Assembly (NCBI RefSeq): GCF_000021685.1
Contig: NC_011961.1
Span: 310,001-374,000 of the forward strand
Length of the DNA: 64,000 nucleotides
Source: Thermomicrobium roseum DSM 5159
Lineage (GTDB): Bacteria; Chloroflexota; Chloroflexia; Thermomicrobiales; Thermomicrobiaceae
Direction of reading: 5' to 3'
Shown here in pieces: positions 30,795-40,302 of the stretch; within the stretch, counting starts at the first letter, position 1; the number at the start of each line of letters is the position of its first letter. The notes under the pieces are model-generated. The model did no database searches. It was not told the DNA's origin and worked only from the letters and a program-made list of their open reading frames with translations. Both the position numbers and the translations under genes were made by a program.

Positions 30795-32429
30795 ATGGCG
30801 ATCGCTCGCCGGTTGTATCTCTACGGTATCGCCGCCATTGCGCTCGCCGTCTGGGCGGTCGGCGCGGTGCGCCTCCTGCGGGAACTGGGCATGGCGCTGT
30901 GGGAACTGCTGGGGCGACCGGCGGTGACCGGGGATCCAGAGGCGTTCCGCGCTCGACTGAGTCTCAGCGTCGCGCTCCTGCTCGTCGGTTTTCCCATCTG
31001 GGCTGTGCACTGGTGGTTGGTCGAGCGTGCTGTGAGGATGGATGCGGCCGAACAACGATCCGCGGTTCGTGCCGCGTTTCTCGCTGCTGTTCTGGCGGCG
31101 ACGTTCGGTTTTTGGCTGGCAAGCGTGGTGGAGCTCGTTCGCCTGGCGCTCCTCTGGCTGTTTGGTGTCTCCGAACCAGGCGTCATGAGCGTTCCCCGTG
31201 TGCTGGACGAGCTGGCGGTCTTGGCCGTGGCCGGGACCCTCTGGCTGGGACACGCGCGACTCGCCCGGAAAGAACAGCGCGATCCGCAGAGAAGGGAACT
31301 GGCAGATTGGTTACCGCGCCTGTACGGGTACGGTGCAGCGGCGACTGGGCTCGTCGTGCTCGTCGTCGCGACCGCGAATCTCTTGCGCATCGGACTCGAT
31401 GCCGTGCTGCTTCCCGACGCGGTTACCGGCACGCTCCGCTTTGCACTGGCGAGTGCGATCGGCCTGCTGGTTGGGGGTATTCTCGCTTGGAGCGTCCACT
31501 GGGCCGAAGCGCTCAGTCTGGTGTCGGCCTCGTCTCCAGTGGCCGAGCGCGAGCTCCGCTCGCTCGTCCGCTGGACGTATCTTGGATTCATCGTGTTCGT
31601 GAGCTTTTTGGCTGTACTGGTCGCCTGTGCAGCTGTGCTGGACGATGTTCTAGCCTGGATGCTGGGAATCCCGGATGGAGAAAGCCGTCAACGTGTGCGT
31701 CAGCTGCTCGATCCGGTGACGTGGCTGCTGCCGGCTGCCTTCTCGTGGTTCTATCACCGGCGCGTCATGCAACAGGAAGCTGCGGTTCTGGCGGGGCATC
31801 CGAGCGCTGGACCGGACTGGGCACGCGGCGTTTCCCGCTTTCTAGTCTACCTTTCTGCCTTCGCCAGTCTTGCCCTGGCTGTGCTCGGGCTCGGCGGGTT
31901 GGTCGGGCTGCTTCTCCAGGCGCTCATCGCTGCCGTGACGACCGTACCGTTGGGAACCTGGCGTCCCGACTTGGCATTTCAACTGCCACCGGCAGTGGTC
32001 GGTGGCGTCGCCTGGCTGGTGCTCTGGCGGGACGTGCTGGAGCGTTCGCTGCGGGAACCGGAGTCGGAGCGCACTAGCCTGAGTCGGCGAGTTTACCTTT
32101 ACGGCGCGCTCGGCTCGAGCGTTTTGGTGATCCTGGGTACAGCCGGTTTCGTGCTCTACCAACTCATCAGTGCCGTGCTCGGTATCCGAGAAGCAGCCAC
32201 TGCCCTCTCGGAGGCTGCACCGGCTTTCGGTTTCACGCTGGTCGCGCTCGGAGTACTTGTCTACCATGGAGCAGTGTTGCGAGCGGACACGCGCGCAGCG
32301 GCTCCTCGGCCAGCGAGCATGGCTGTTCGGCTCATCCTGCGTCTCCCGCCGGAAAGCGACGTGGATGCGGTGATCCGTGAATTAGCCGATCATGTGCCAC
32401 CAGGAGCGACGCTCGAGCGAGCGAACTGA
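30795..32429 (+). CDS. DUF5671-type multi-repeat membrane protein
   Basis: 544 aa, about 13-15 helices, built from four or five repeats of a module that begins with a basic-aromatic stretch (ARRLYLYGIAAIALA, LPRLYGYGAAATGLV, VRWTYLGFIVFVSF, SRFLVYLSAFASLAL, SRRVYLYGALGSSVL). Each is followed by a helix pair, and intervals are about 105-110 residues. This matches DUF5671, common in Chloroflexota and of unknown function. Its 3' end overlaps the convergent YjjX-type gene by 40 bp. The C-terminal tail is cytoplasmic-like and charged. Confidence 0.8.
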   Translation: MAIARRLYLYGIAAIALAVWAVGAVRLLRELGMALWELLGRPAVTGDPEAFRARLSLSVALLLVGFPIWAVHWWLVERAVRMDAAEQRSAVRAAFLAAVLAATFGFWLASVVELVRLALLWLFGVSEPGVMSVPRVLDELAVLAVAGTLWLGHARLARKEQRDPQRRELADWLPRLYGYGAAATGLVVLVVATANLLRIGLDAVLLPDAVTGTLRFALASAIGLLVGGILAWSVHWAEALSLVSASSPVAERELRSLVRWTYLGFIVFVSFLAVLVACAAVLDDVLAWMLGIPDGESRQRVRQLLDPVTWLLPAAFSWFYHRRVMQQEAAVLAGHPSAGPDWARGVSRFLVYLSAFASLALAVLGLGGLVGLLLQALIAAVTTVPLGTWRPDLAFQLPPAVVGGVAWLVLWRDVLERSLREPESERTSLSRRVYLYGALGSSVLVILGTAGFVLYQLISAVLGIREAATALSEAAPAFGFTLVALGVLVYHGAVLRADTRAAAPRPASMAVRLILRLPPESDVDAVIRELADHVPPGATLERAN

Positions 32430-32971
32430 AGCGGACGACCACGCTGGCGCTCGAGATCGCAGAGTGCGTGCAAGAGGGCGATGGCGAAGAGTTCCCGGCG
32501 CTGGCGTCGCCCTCCGGTAAGGAGGGCGACAGTGCCACCTTCACTGGGCATCGAGGTCATACCGAGCGCGCGGAGGGCGCTGGCGAGTTCTTCCCCATGC
32601 AGCACGCGCTCGGCGACCGCCGGTGGAAGAGCGAATCGCTCCGCGCCCCCGATGCCCACGCAGCCGTCGCGGTCGACGACGACTGCCCAACTGACGGCGT
32701 AGAGGCGCCCCAGCGGGCCAGCGGCCACACCCGATTCGAGCCCGATGCCGTAGTCGGCATCTGCGCTGTCGCGAACGACTCGTGCGCGCGCGAGCGCTCC
32801 AGCCACCGTCTCCTCGTCGCTGAGCGGTTGGGCCCGCACACCGCTCGGCACGCTGAGGCAGTGCAACTCCCAACGCGACCAGAAAAGGGGTGCGATCTCC
32901 TGAACCGCTGCGCGTTTCGCGGGTTGCTTCGAGCCGAGTGCTAACCGGATAGAGGGCGACGGCGTGTGCAT
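32390..32971 (-). CDS. Inosine/xanthosine triphosphatase-like protein (YjjX/DUF84 family)
   Basis: 193 aa. It starts with the family signature for non-canonical purine NTPases (LALGSKQPAKRAAVQE), and has SGVRAQPLSDEETVAGALARA and YGIGLESGV in the middle. The C-terminus holds SEGGTVALLTGGRRQRRELF. The family hydrolyses ITP and XTP to keep them out of nucleic acids. It lies just after the ABC-2 permease gene (3 bp gap) on the minus strand, suggesting coupled translation, although the functions look unrelated. Its 3' end overlaps the convergent DUF5671 gene. Confidence 0.85.
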   Translation of the reverse strand: MHTPSPSIRLALGSKQPAKRAAVQEIAPLFWSRWELHCLSVPSGVRAQPLSDEETVAGALARARVVRDSADADYGIGLESGVAAGPLGRLYAVSWAVVVDRDGCVGIGGAERFALPPAVAERVLHGEELASALRALGMTSMPSEGGTVALLTGGRRQRRELFAIALLHALCDLERQRGRPLQFARSSVAPGGT

Positions 32972-32974
32972 GGC

Positions 32975-34048
32975 TCAGGCGACCTCGCGTCGCAGCGTGG
33001 TCATGGCCAGAACGAGCATCAGAAGGGCGAAACCGGTGAGGAAGGCGAGGTGAGGGAGAAGATCGTCGAGCCCGTGTCCGCGCAGCATGACAGAGCGTAG
33101 GGCATCGTTTGCCCAAGTGAGCGGGAGCACGCGAGCTACCCACTGGAGTGGACGCGGCAAGCTGGTAACGGGCCAGATGATCCCGGACAGGAGCCCCTGC
33201 AGCGAGATGACGAGCGGGATGAACTGGACGACCTGAAGCTCCGTGCGAGCGAAGGTCGAGAGGAAGATACCGAGATTGACCGCACCGAGCGTGAGGAGCA
33301 CGGTCAGAACGATGACCAGCCAGAGCGCGCCGACGGTGTGGACACGCAAGACGTACACCGTGAAGAGAACGGTCAGGATCGACTGGATGAGTGCGTAAAA
33401 GGCGAACCCGAGCATGTAGCCGAGCACGATCTCCGCGCGGTCGAGCGGGGAGACGATGAGTCGCTCGATGCTTCCGTGTAGACGTTCGCGGAGGAAGGAG
33501 ACCGACGTGAGCAGGAAAACGAAGAAAAAGGCGAAAAAGCCGATGAAGACCGGCGCGAACGTGTCGAGCTCGTCGAAAACGGGACTCCCGGTCACGTAGT
33601 CGATGCGGAGATGGAGCTGGCTACTCCCACCGCCAGTCGCCCGCAGCGCTGCCTGCACGAGTGCTTGGCTGACGATCGCACTCACTTGGCGCGCTTGTCC
33701 GGGTTGGGAACCATCGAGGACGAGACGCGCGGTCGGCCCTTGAGCACTCGACTCGAGAAAGACGGCACCAGCGATCCGGCCAGCGCGGACGCGGGCGATC
33801 GCCTCATCGGGTGCCATCGGTTCGACACGCACGGGGAAAGTGGCGAGTTCGCGAGCGATCGCCTCTCCTCCCGGTGTGTCCGGCGGGCTCAGCGCGATCG
33901 AGGGAGTTCGAGCGCTGCCACGGTAGACGTAGCCGAGGAGCGCGAGAATGACGAGCGGGGCGAGGAAGATGAGTGCGAGTGAGCGGCGGTCGCGACGAAT
34001 CTGCCGGATGATGCGGAGCGAGATGGCCAGGACGCGCTGCCAGCTCAT
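32975..34048 (-). CDS. ABC-2 type transporter permease
   Basis: 357 aa. One N-terminal helix (LALIFLAPLVILALLGYVYR), a large extracytoplasmic domain (about residues 45-165), then five C-terminal helices, the DrrB/YhhJ-like plan of ABC exporters. The conserved RERLHGSIERLIVSPLDRAE segment precedes the second helix. The ATG overlaps the stop of the ATPase gene (ATGA). The pair probably exports a hydrophobic or antibiotic-like compound; cargo cannot be told. Confidence 0.9.
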   Translation of the reverse strand: MSWQRVLAISLRIIRQIRRDRRSLALIFLAPLVILALLGYVYRGSARTPSIALSPPDTPGGEAIARELATFPVRVEPMAPDEAIARVRAGRIAGAVFLESSAQGPTARLVLDGSQPGQARQVSAIVSQALVQAALRATGGGSSQLHLRIDYVTGSPVFDELDTFAPVFIGFFAFFFVFLLTSVSFLRERLHGSIERLIVSPLDRAEIVLGYMLGFAFYALIQSILTVLFTVYVLRVHTVGALWLVIVLTVLLTLGAVNLGIFLSTFARTELQVVQFIPLVISLQGLLSGIIWPVTSLPRPLQWVARVLPLTWANDALRSVMLRGHGLDDLLPHLAFLTGFALLMLVLAMTTLRREVA

Positions 34049-34818
34049 CGCGCCGGCTCCACGGGAAGGATCGGCTGGCCGGCCAGAACGAGGAAGGCGT
34101 CTTCCAGTGACTCCTGGCCGGTCGCTGCCCGCAGGGCAGCTGGCGTGTCGCTGGCCAGCAGTCGGCCGTTACGCAGGAAGCCGAGGAGATCACAGCGTTC
34201 CGCCTCGTCCATGCTGTGGGTCGAAATGAGCAGCGTCGTGCCGGCCGAAGCCAAGGTGCGGAAGCGCTGCCAGAGCACGCGTCGCAAGAGTGGGTCGAGT
34301 CCGATGGTCGGCTCGTCCAGAACGAGGAGATCGGGCTCATGGAGGAGCGCGATGGCCAAGGAAGCACGCTGCAGCATGCCGGTCGAGAAGCGATACAAAG
34401 GATGATCGAGCCAGGCGAGCAGGTCGAGGTCGGTGGCGAGCTCGTCGATCCGATGCTCGAGCTGTTGGCGCGGCACGCGATAGACAGCGCCGAAGAACGC
34501 GAGATTTTCGCGCAGGGTCAGATCGGGATAGAGGGCCGGTGACTGTGGCATGTAGCCGATCCGTGCAGCGATCTTCCGATCGGGCATCGGTGTGCCGAAA
34601 ATGAGCAGACGTCCCTCGCTGGGGCGCAGTGCCCCAACCACCATGCGGAGAAACGTCGTCTTGCCGGAACCACTCGGCCCGAGCAGGCCGTAGATCACCC
34701 CACGAGGAATCACGACCGAGAGACGGTCGATCGCGCGCAGTGGACCGAAGATGCGGGAGACCCCCTCCGCGACGATCGCGGCGTCGCTCGCTTCGGTGAG
34801 GAGCGCGAGGCTGACCAT
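34045..34818 (-). CDS. ABC transporter ATP-binding protein (exporter type)
   Basis: 257 aa from ATG 34818. Walker A GPSGSGKTT, Q-loop IGYMPQSPALYPDLTLREN, signature FSTGMLQRASLA (S-T-G-M in place of LSGGQ, seen in drug-exporter ATPases), Walker B LLVLDEPTIGLDP, and switch STHSMDEAERC. The frame is open to 34977, but the upstream part is arginine/serine-rich with no family resemblance. I therefore take the start just before the conserved VAEGVSRIFG. Pairs with the overlapping ABC-2 permease. Confidence 0.88.
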   Translation of the reverse strand: MVSLALLTEASDAAIVAEGVSRIFGPLRAIDRLSVVIPRGVIYGLLGPSGSGKTTFLRMVVGALRPSEGRLLIFGTPMPDRKIAARIGYMPQSPALYPDLTLRENLAFFGAVYRVPRQQLEHRIDELATDLDLLAWLDHPLYRFSTGMLQRASLAIALLHEPDLLVLDEPTIGLDPLLRRVLWQRFRTLASAGTTLLISTHSMDEAERCDLLGFLRNGRLLASDTPAALRAATGQESLEDAFLVLAGQPILPVEPAR

Positions 34819-35137
34819 CGTTGCCTGCCCTTCGGGTCGAGCTGGCATTGCGGCAACGTTCCCTGCTGACGGAAGCATAACTGAGTGGGAGCGAAACTGC
34901 AGGATGCGCAGCGACGCGGAACGTCGGCTGGCGAGCAGCGCTGGTCGGGAGGCTGGTGAACGGAACATGGTCAGCACGTTGACCCGGACCCATCCCCGTG
35001 AGCTCTCCTCGACCGCTCGCGAAGGTGAACCGTGATCGTTTCAACAAGACGTTCACGACATCGGACAAGCCGGTAGGGCAGTTCTGGTAGGATCGTTTGG
35101 GAGAAGCGCGAGAGAAGAAGCAAAAGGCGAGCCTTCC
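34819..35137. other. Divergent intergenic region between the ABC exporter and glpD
   Basis: About 320 bp between divergent genes, expected to hold two promoters. A TAGGAT box (35088-35093) could be the -10 for glpD, but no good -35 is at the right spacing. A TATGCT box on the minus strand (complement of 34874-34879) may serve the exporter. No gene is supported here. Confidence 0.35.
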
Positions 35138-36856
35138 GTGCTTTTGTGTCGTGCAGAGTCGCTCGCTCTGTTGCGTGAGCAAGAGTTCGATGTCCTAGTC
35201 ATCGGGGGTGGAATAACCGGTGCCGGTGTCGCCTTCGATGCTGCTGCGCGAGGGTTACGGGTTGCGCTCGTCGAGGGGCGCGATTTCGTAGGAGGCACGA
35301 GCCGCTGGTCGACCAAGCTCGTGCATGGAGGTATTCGCTACCTGCCCCAGTTCGATATCGGGTTAGTTCGCGAAGCGCTGATCGAACGGGGACGACTCCT
35401 GGCGAACGCGCCGCTTCTGGTCGAGCCGTTGCCATTTCTTTTGCCTTTGTACCGCTTCAATCGCCGGCCGCTCGGAATCGGGTGGTTGCCGCAACAGTCT
35501 GCCCTACAGCCCCTCCTGATCCGTGCAGGGTTATTGACCTATGATCTTCTGGCCGGAGGTCTCAACGTGGGGCGACATCGCAGTGTCCCATCCGCCCGAT
35601 TCGCGGAGTGGGCACCGTTGGTGCGAACGCAGGATCTCCTGGCGGCCTATTCCTACTACGATGCGCGGACAGAGGACGCGCGACTCGTCTTCGATGTCTT
35701 GGCATCAGCAGTCGAGCAGGGTGCGGTGGTCGTCAACCACGCGCCTGTGATCGGCTTCGAGAAAGCAGGCGGGGGATTGGTGGCAGCCTGGATCCGCGAC
35801 GAGTTGGTCAACGAAGAGTTCGCGGTGCGTGCCAGGGTATTCGTGAATGCGACCGGGATCTGGGGCGAGGAATTGGAGCGCTTGACCGGTGAGCTACCAC
35901 AGGTGCACATCGCGCCGAGCAAAGGAGTACATCTCGTTCTCCCGAGCGAGCGAGTCGGTCTGAAAGACGCGGCGATCGTGCTCCCGGAAACGGATGATGG
36001 GCGTCTCCTGTTCCTGGTGCCGTATCGACCGTATGGGGAGGTCGCTATTCTGGGCACGACCGACACCGGTTCCGGGCCGCTGGATGCGCCGGTCGCGACC
36101 GACGCGGATATCGACTACCTGCTGGACCACGCCAATCGCTACCTCGAGACCACGTTGACGCGCGCCGATGTCATCAGCGCGTATGCGGGTTACCGTCCCC
36201 TGATCCGGCGCGGACTCGCCGAGACAACGGCACGCTTGTCCAGATCGCACGAGCTGGTCGAACACGCCAACGGGTTGATCTCAATCCTGGGAGGAAAGCT
36301 CACGACATTCCGCGCTATGGCCGAGGAGACCGTCGATGCCGCGGAGCGAGGGTTGGGTCGGCCGATCTGGCACGTGACCGCTCAGCTGACGCTGGCTCGA
36401 CGCCGGGACTGGAAGCAGGTCGTCGAGACCGTGACCGTGCGCGCACGGGAGATGGGGCTCGAGGCGCATGTCCCCTGGTTGCTGCGCGGTTACGGCGCGG
36501 CAGCACACACCGTCCTCGACATCGCGGCAGGAGACTACCGACTGGCTCGACCGCTGGTGGACGGCCTACCGTATTTGTGGGCTGAAGTCGTTCACGCCTG
36601 TCGGTACGAGCAAGCCTGCCATATCGATGACGTGTTGGAGCGCCGCACGTTCGTACTGTTCCTGGACTGGCATCATGGGCTGCGCGTCGCCGAGCAGGTC
36701 AGTGAGCTGATGGCGCAGGAACTCGGATGGTCGGCGGAGCAACGTCAGCTCGAGGTCGAGCGGTACCGGCGACGTGTCCTACAGTGTTGTGGTGCTGAGC
36801 ACGGTATCGCTACGCGTCTCGACTCTGGTTCCGTCTCGCTCCCATGGCGTACGTGA
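35138..36856 (+). CDS. glpD: FAD-dependent glycerol-3-phosphate dehydrogenase
   Basis: 572 aa, GlpD/GlpA type; oxidises sn-glycerol 3-phosphate to dihydroxyacetone phosphate and passes electrons to the quinone pool at the membrane. The FAD motif DVLVIGGGITGAG is at residues 18-30, followed by DFVGGTSRWSTKLVHGGIRY and the active-site region EVAILGTTDTGSG; a C-terminal DAO_C domain ends the protein. GTG start with AAGGCGAG upstream. It heads a glycerol cluster with a broken facilitator gene and glpK, on the same strand. Confidence 0.93.
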   Translation: MLLCRAESLALLREQEFDVLVIGGGITGAGVAFDAAARGLRVALVEGRDFVGGTSRWSTKLVHGGIRYLPQFDIGLVREALIERGRLLANAPLLVEPLPFLLPLYRFNRRPLGIGWLPQQSALQPLLIRAGLLTYDLLAGGLNVGRHRSVPSARFAEWAPLVRTQDLLAAYSYYDARTEDARLVFDVLASAVEQGAVVVNHAPVIGFEKAGGGLVAAWIRDELVNEEFAVRARVFVNATGIWGEELERLTGELPQVHIAPSKGVHLVLPSERVGLKDAAIVLPETDDGRLLFLVPYRPYGEVAILGTTDTGSGPLDAPVATDADIDYLLDHANRYLETTLTRADVISAYAGYRPLIRRGLAETTARLSRSHELVEHANGLISILGGKLTTFRAMAEETVDAAERGLGRPIWHVTAQLTLARRRDWKQVVETVTVRAREMGLEAHVPWLLRGYGAAAHTVLDIAAGDYRLARPLVDGLPYLWAEVVHACRYEQACHIDDVLERRTFVLFLDWHHGLRVAEQVSELMAQELGWSAEQRQLEVERYRRRVLQCCGAEHGIATRLDSGSVSLPWRT

Positions 36857-36940
36857 TCGATCGCAAGAGGGCGGGGATCACGGTCGGGAAGCAGTCGAGC
36901 TCTGTTCGACGGAGTCGAAAGGAGGGAAGGAAAGCGTCCG

Positions 36941-37648
36941 GTGGACGGACTTCTCGGGAAACGGATGAGAACCCTCATCCTGCTTTCGCTGGGAGCGGTG
37001 CCGTCGCAGCTGTTTCGCTGGTTCGTTCGAAGACCCGAGGCTCCGCCTGGAACGCGATCAAGGCTGGGTGAGCGTTTGCCATCGTCGTTGCGACCCTGGC
37101 GACTGGGCGCATCAGTGGAGTGTCTCTCGTTCCTGTCGTCACGCTCGCTTTGGCCTTTCCCGGGTAGTTCTCCCGGAGTGTTGCCCGCACCATATCATCG
37201 GTTCGATCGTCGAGGCGTTCCTCGTTGCGGTGCTGGTCCGGTTCGCTCGTCTGCCTCAGCCGACGATATTCGATGGTGCTGGGTTCGAGGGGACAGCGCT
37301 CTCGACTGCGCGAGCTATCCGCGACGATCTATCGTCGTATCTGGTCACTGACATCATCGACGCAGCAAGACGCGTTTTCGGTGTTCGGGGGATCTTGCCC
37401 AATGAACTGGTGAGTGGCGTGGGGCCGCTTCTGTGGAATCCCTGCTTGGAGGTATCGGGATGTCCCGTCACCGCTCGACCAGGTATGGCATCGGTCGTGG
37501 CCGGATTTCGGGGATGGGCAGCGCGCAGGCGATCTGGCCGACTCCCGGTGAAGGAAGCTCTGACCGACGGAACGACTAGGTGTCGGTCATCGGGCAGAAC
37601 ACCGGCGGCATCTTGGGCTCCCTGCTGTTCCGGCTCACACTGGTGTGA
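36941..37648 (+). pseudogene. glpF: Decayed glycerol facilitator gene (GlpF, MIP/aquaporin family)
   Basis: Between glpD and glpK, GlpF-like pieces appear in order but in different frames. From GTG 36941 (after AAAGGAGGGAAGG) frame 1 reads GLLGKRMRTLILLSLGA. A single-base loss near 36996 shifts it to GSGAVAAVSLVRSK. TGA at 37069 interrupts, then AFAIVVATLATGRISGVSLV and TLALAFPG, then TAG at 37165. A frameshift leads to HHIIGSIVEAFLVAVLVRF. The end reads GQNTGGILGSLLFRLTLV up to TGA at 37648, itself preceded by TAG at 37577. Both NPA pore motifs are altered (LVPVV and WNPC). The gene cannot make a working channel. Confidence 0.85.
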
Positions 37649-37685
37649 GCGAGGAGCGTTGGAGAAATCGGAGAGAGGTACGGTC

Positions 37686-39200
37686 ATGAGTCGCTTCGCT
37701 TTGGCGATCGACCAAGGGACAACGAGCACGCGAGCCGTGATCTTCGACCGCGAGAGCAATGTCATCGCGATGGATCAGCGCGAGCATCAGCAGATTTACC
37801 CGCAACCGGGATGGGTCGAACACGATCCGATGGAGATTCGGGAACGCACGCAGCAGGTGGTGCGAACCGCTCTCGAGCGTGCGGGGATCGGTGGGGGTGA
37901 CATCGCGGCTGTCGGGATCACCAACCAGCGCGAGACGTCCGTGGTCTGGAATCGCCATACGGGCCAGCCGTACAGGAACGCCATCGTGTGGCAAGATACT
38001 CGCACCGATCAACTGTGTGCCCAGCTGGAGCGCGACGGGTATGGTCCCATGTTCCGTGAGCGGACCGGCTTGCCGATCAGCACCTACTTTTCCGGTCCCA
38101 AGATCCGCTGGCTCCTGGAGAGTGATCCGGAAATCCGCGCTGCGGCCGAGAAGGGGGATGCGCTCTTCGGCAATATCGATACGTGGCTGATCTGGTGGCT
38201 GACCGGCGGGCCGAACGGTGGGGCACACGTCACGGACGTCTCCAATGCGAGCCGGACCATGCTGATGAACTTGCAGACGTTGGACTGGGATGACGAACTC
38301 CTCCGCGCCCTGCAGATCCCCCGCCAGATGTTGCCGGCTATCCGGTCCTCGTCCGATCCGAACGCCTACGGGTACACGGTAGCCGACGGTCCGCTCGGTG
38401 CGCGGGTTCCGGTGTGCGGGGATTTGGGTGACCAGCAAGCGGCACTCGTCGGACAAGCAGGCCTCAAGCCGGGAATGGCTAAGAATACCTACGGCACTGG
38501 TTGTTTCGTTTTGCTCAACACCGGGACGGAGATCGTCCCGTCCAAGTACGGTTTGCTGACGACGGTCGCGTACCGTTTCGGGGATGGCCCCTGCGTGTAT
38601 GCGCTGGAGGGATCGATCGCGATCACCGGTGCGCTGGTCCAGTGGCTACGCGACAATCTGGGGCTGATCAGCCAATCAGCCGAGGTCGAGGAACTCGCAC
38701 GCTCGGTCGAGGACAATGGCGGGATCTACTTCGTTCCCTTCTTCTCCGGTGCCTTCGCGCCGTACTGGCGAGCTGATGCGCGAGGGGTGATCGTCGGTTT
38801 GACCCGCTTCGTCAATCGGGGGCATGTGGCGCGGGCAGCGCTGGAGGCGACGGCCTACCAGACGCGCGACGTCGTCGATGCGATGGTGGCGGACTCGGGG
38901 ATCGAGCTGGCAGAGCTGCGCGTCGATGGCGGCATGGTGCAAAACGAACTTTTGATGCAGTTCCAGGCGGACATACTGGGTGTACCGGTGATCCGTCCGG
39001 TCGTGACGGAGACGACCTCGCTCGGCGCGGCTTACGCGGCCGGGCTGGCGGTCGGCTACTGGGCAAACGAGCAGGAAATCGCCCAATACTGGAAAGAGGC
39101 CAGGCGCTGGAATCCACAGATGGGAGCTGAACAGCGCGACGCGCTTTACCGAGGCTGGAAGAAAGCTGTCGAGCGGAGCTTTGGTTGGGTGGAGCTGTAG
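37686..39200 (+). CDS. glpK: Glycerol kinase
   Basis: 504 aa, normal length; phosphorylates glycerol with ATP. N-terminal FGGY domain begins FALAIDQGTTSTRAVIFD. Conserved segments are TNQRETSVVWNRHTGQP, FSGPKIRWLL, GDLGDQQAALVGQ, NTYGTGCFVLLNTG and the C-terminal RVDGGMVQNELLMQFQADIL. The ATG at 37686 after GAGAGAGG is the true start; the open frame to 37068 runs by chance through the glpF remnant. With glpD it channels glycerol to dihydroxyacetone phosphate, though entry no longer has a local facilitator. Confidence 0.96.
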   Translation: MSRFALAIDQGTTSTRAVIFDRESNVIAMDQREHQQIYPQPGWVEHDPMEIRERTQQVVRTALERAGIGGGDIAAVGITNQRETSVVWNRHTGQPYRNAIVWQDTRTDQLCAQLERDGYGPMFRERTGLPISTYFSGPKIRWLLESDPEIRAAAEKGDALFGNIDTWLIWWLTGGPNGGAHVTDVSNASRTMLMNLQTLDWDDELLRALQIPRQMLPAIRSSSDPNAYGYTVADGPLGARVPVCGDLGDQQAALVGQAGLKPGMAKNTYGTGCFVLLNTGTEIVPSKYGLLTTVAYRFGDGPCVYALEGSIAITGALVQWLRDNLGLISQSAEVEELARSVEDNGGIYFVPFFSGAFAPYWRADARGVIVGLTRFVNRGHVARAALEATAYQTRDVVDAMVADSGIELAELRVDGGMVQNELLMQFQADILGVPVIRPVVTETTSLGAAYAAGLAVGYWANEQEIAQYWKEARRWNPQMGAEQRDALYRGWKKAVERSFGWVEL

Positions 39201-39472
39201 CCCGCGTGCCTGCACGATGTCCCCGAGCGATCGACCAGCGATGGCAGCAGCGGTGCCGTTCGGTCGCCCGCGATGGCGGTCAGGCGAAACGCGCGCGACG
39301 AGGTTTGCCGACCGGATGATGAGCGGTGGCGATCGCGGACCCGTCTGCGACCGAGCCTGCGCCCTGTCCGCTGGAAGTGGATCGAAGAGAATACCAGACG
39401 TCGACTCGCCGAACGGACGGCGAGACGGCTGTCATCATCGTCGCAGCGTGGGCTCCGCCGGCGAAACTGTCC

Positions 39473-39955
39473 TCACGCGCGCGATCCGATCGGCTCCAGG
39501 AACAGGGTCGCCTGGCGATTCCAGTCGCTCTGCGGGTACCGGTCCTCGAGCCGCACGCACTGGGCCTGGAGTTCCGCGGGGAGCGATGCGATGTCGGGCC
39601 AGTCGACCTCGATCAGATTGCCAGCTGGGTCGCGCACGTAGAGCTGGACGTTCCCGTTGGGCAACTGGACGAGGAAATGCGTGAAGGTATCGCCGTCCAG
39701 GCAGCCGCGGGCGCGTGCCTTCTCGTAGACCGTGACGAGATCGTCAACGGTCAGTGCGAAATGCGCGTAGCGGCGTGCTTCTTCCGGTCGTTCGAAGATG
39801 TGGAGCTGGAGGTCACCGACCCGCAGCCATTGCACCGGATGCCCGAAATTGGGTGTTGGGATCCGCTCCAGACCGAAGACCTCTTCGTAGAAACGCACCG
39901 ACTCCTCGAGATGCTCAGCGACGATGCTGACGTGGTTCAGGCTCCGTGTAGCCAT
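39473..39955 (-). CDS. VOC family protein (glyoxalase/dioxygenase superfamily)
   Basis: 160 aa, two beta-alpha-beta-beta-beta halves: LNHVSIVAEHLEESVRFYEE with metal-type His, VQWLRVGDLQLHIFER (His), YAHFALTVDDLVTVYEKA (His) and NVQLYVRDPAGNLIEVDWPD (Glu). Start ATG 39955 is taken because the fold begins right there. Upstream in-frame codons to 40372 are shadow. Could be a lactoylglutathione lyase-like or other metal VOC enzyme; no partner in the neighbourhood indicates the substrate. Confidence 0.8.
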   Translation of the reverse strand: MATRSLNHVSIVAEHLEESVRFYEEVFGLERIPTPNFGHPVQWLRVGDLQLHIFERPEEARRYAHFALTVDDLVTVYEKARARGCLDGDTFTHFLVQLPNGNVQLYVRDPAGNLIEVDWPDIASLPAELQAQCVRLEDRYPQSDWNRQATLFLEPIGSRA

Positions 39956-40071
39956 TGGGCCTGCTCCCTCTGGTTCCGTCATCCACCCGACGCTCAGAAG
40001 CACCTGAAGCGTAGCACGGAGCAGAGGGCCGGCGGAAGCAGGCTGGGAGACGCGCGTCAGTGTCTTCTTGG

Positions 40072-40302
40072 TCAACGACGGCTCGAGAGGACACGACCGG
40101 TGATCCAGGCGATGACGATAGCCAGGAAGAGCACGATGAAGCGCATGATTTCCGCGCTTCCGAGGGACGGAGGGAAGACCACCGGGGTCGACTCTGAGCC
40201 GGGTAGCGCGGCGATGACGACCAGCGCGACGCCGACAGCGAGGATGAGGGCGAGGATCGCGGAGCAACCGACTGCGATCCCCTCGAGGAGGTAACGCAAC
40301 AT
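40072..40302 (-). CDS. Small two-helix membrane protein
   Basis: 76 aa from ATG 40302 (GGAAAGGGAACG upstream). Helix 1 spans about residues 6-30 (VGCSAILALILAVGVALVVI) and helix 2 about 49-68 (IMRFIVLFLAIVIAWITGRV), with a short extracytoplasmic loop and a basic C-terminus (LSSRR). No family recognised. It is 116 bp upstream of the VOC gene on the same strand and may share its transcript. Confidence 0.6.
   Translation of the reverse strand: MLRYLLEGIAVGCSAILALILAVGVALVVIAALPGSESTPVVFPPSLGSAEIMRFIVLFLAIVIAWITGRVLSSRR

Noticed and set aside
37068..39200. 710-residue fused protein reading from the glpF remnant into glycerol kinase
   Set aside because: The kinase has its own ATG and ribosome site at 37686. 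The upstream part matches GlpF only in broken frames, so the continuity is accidental.
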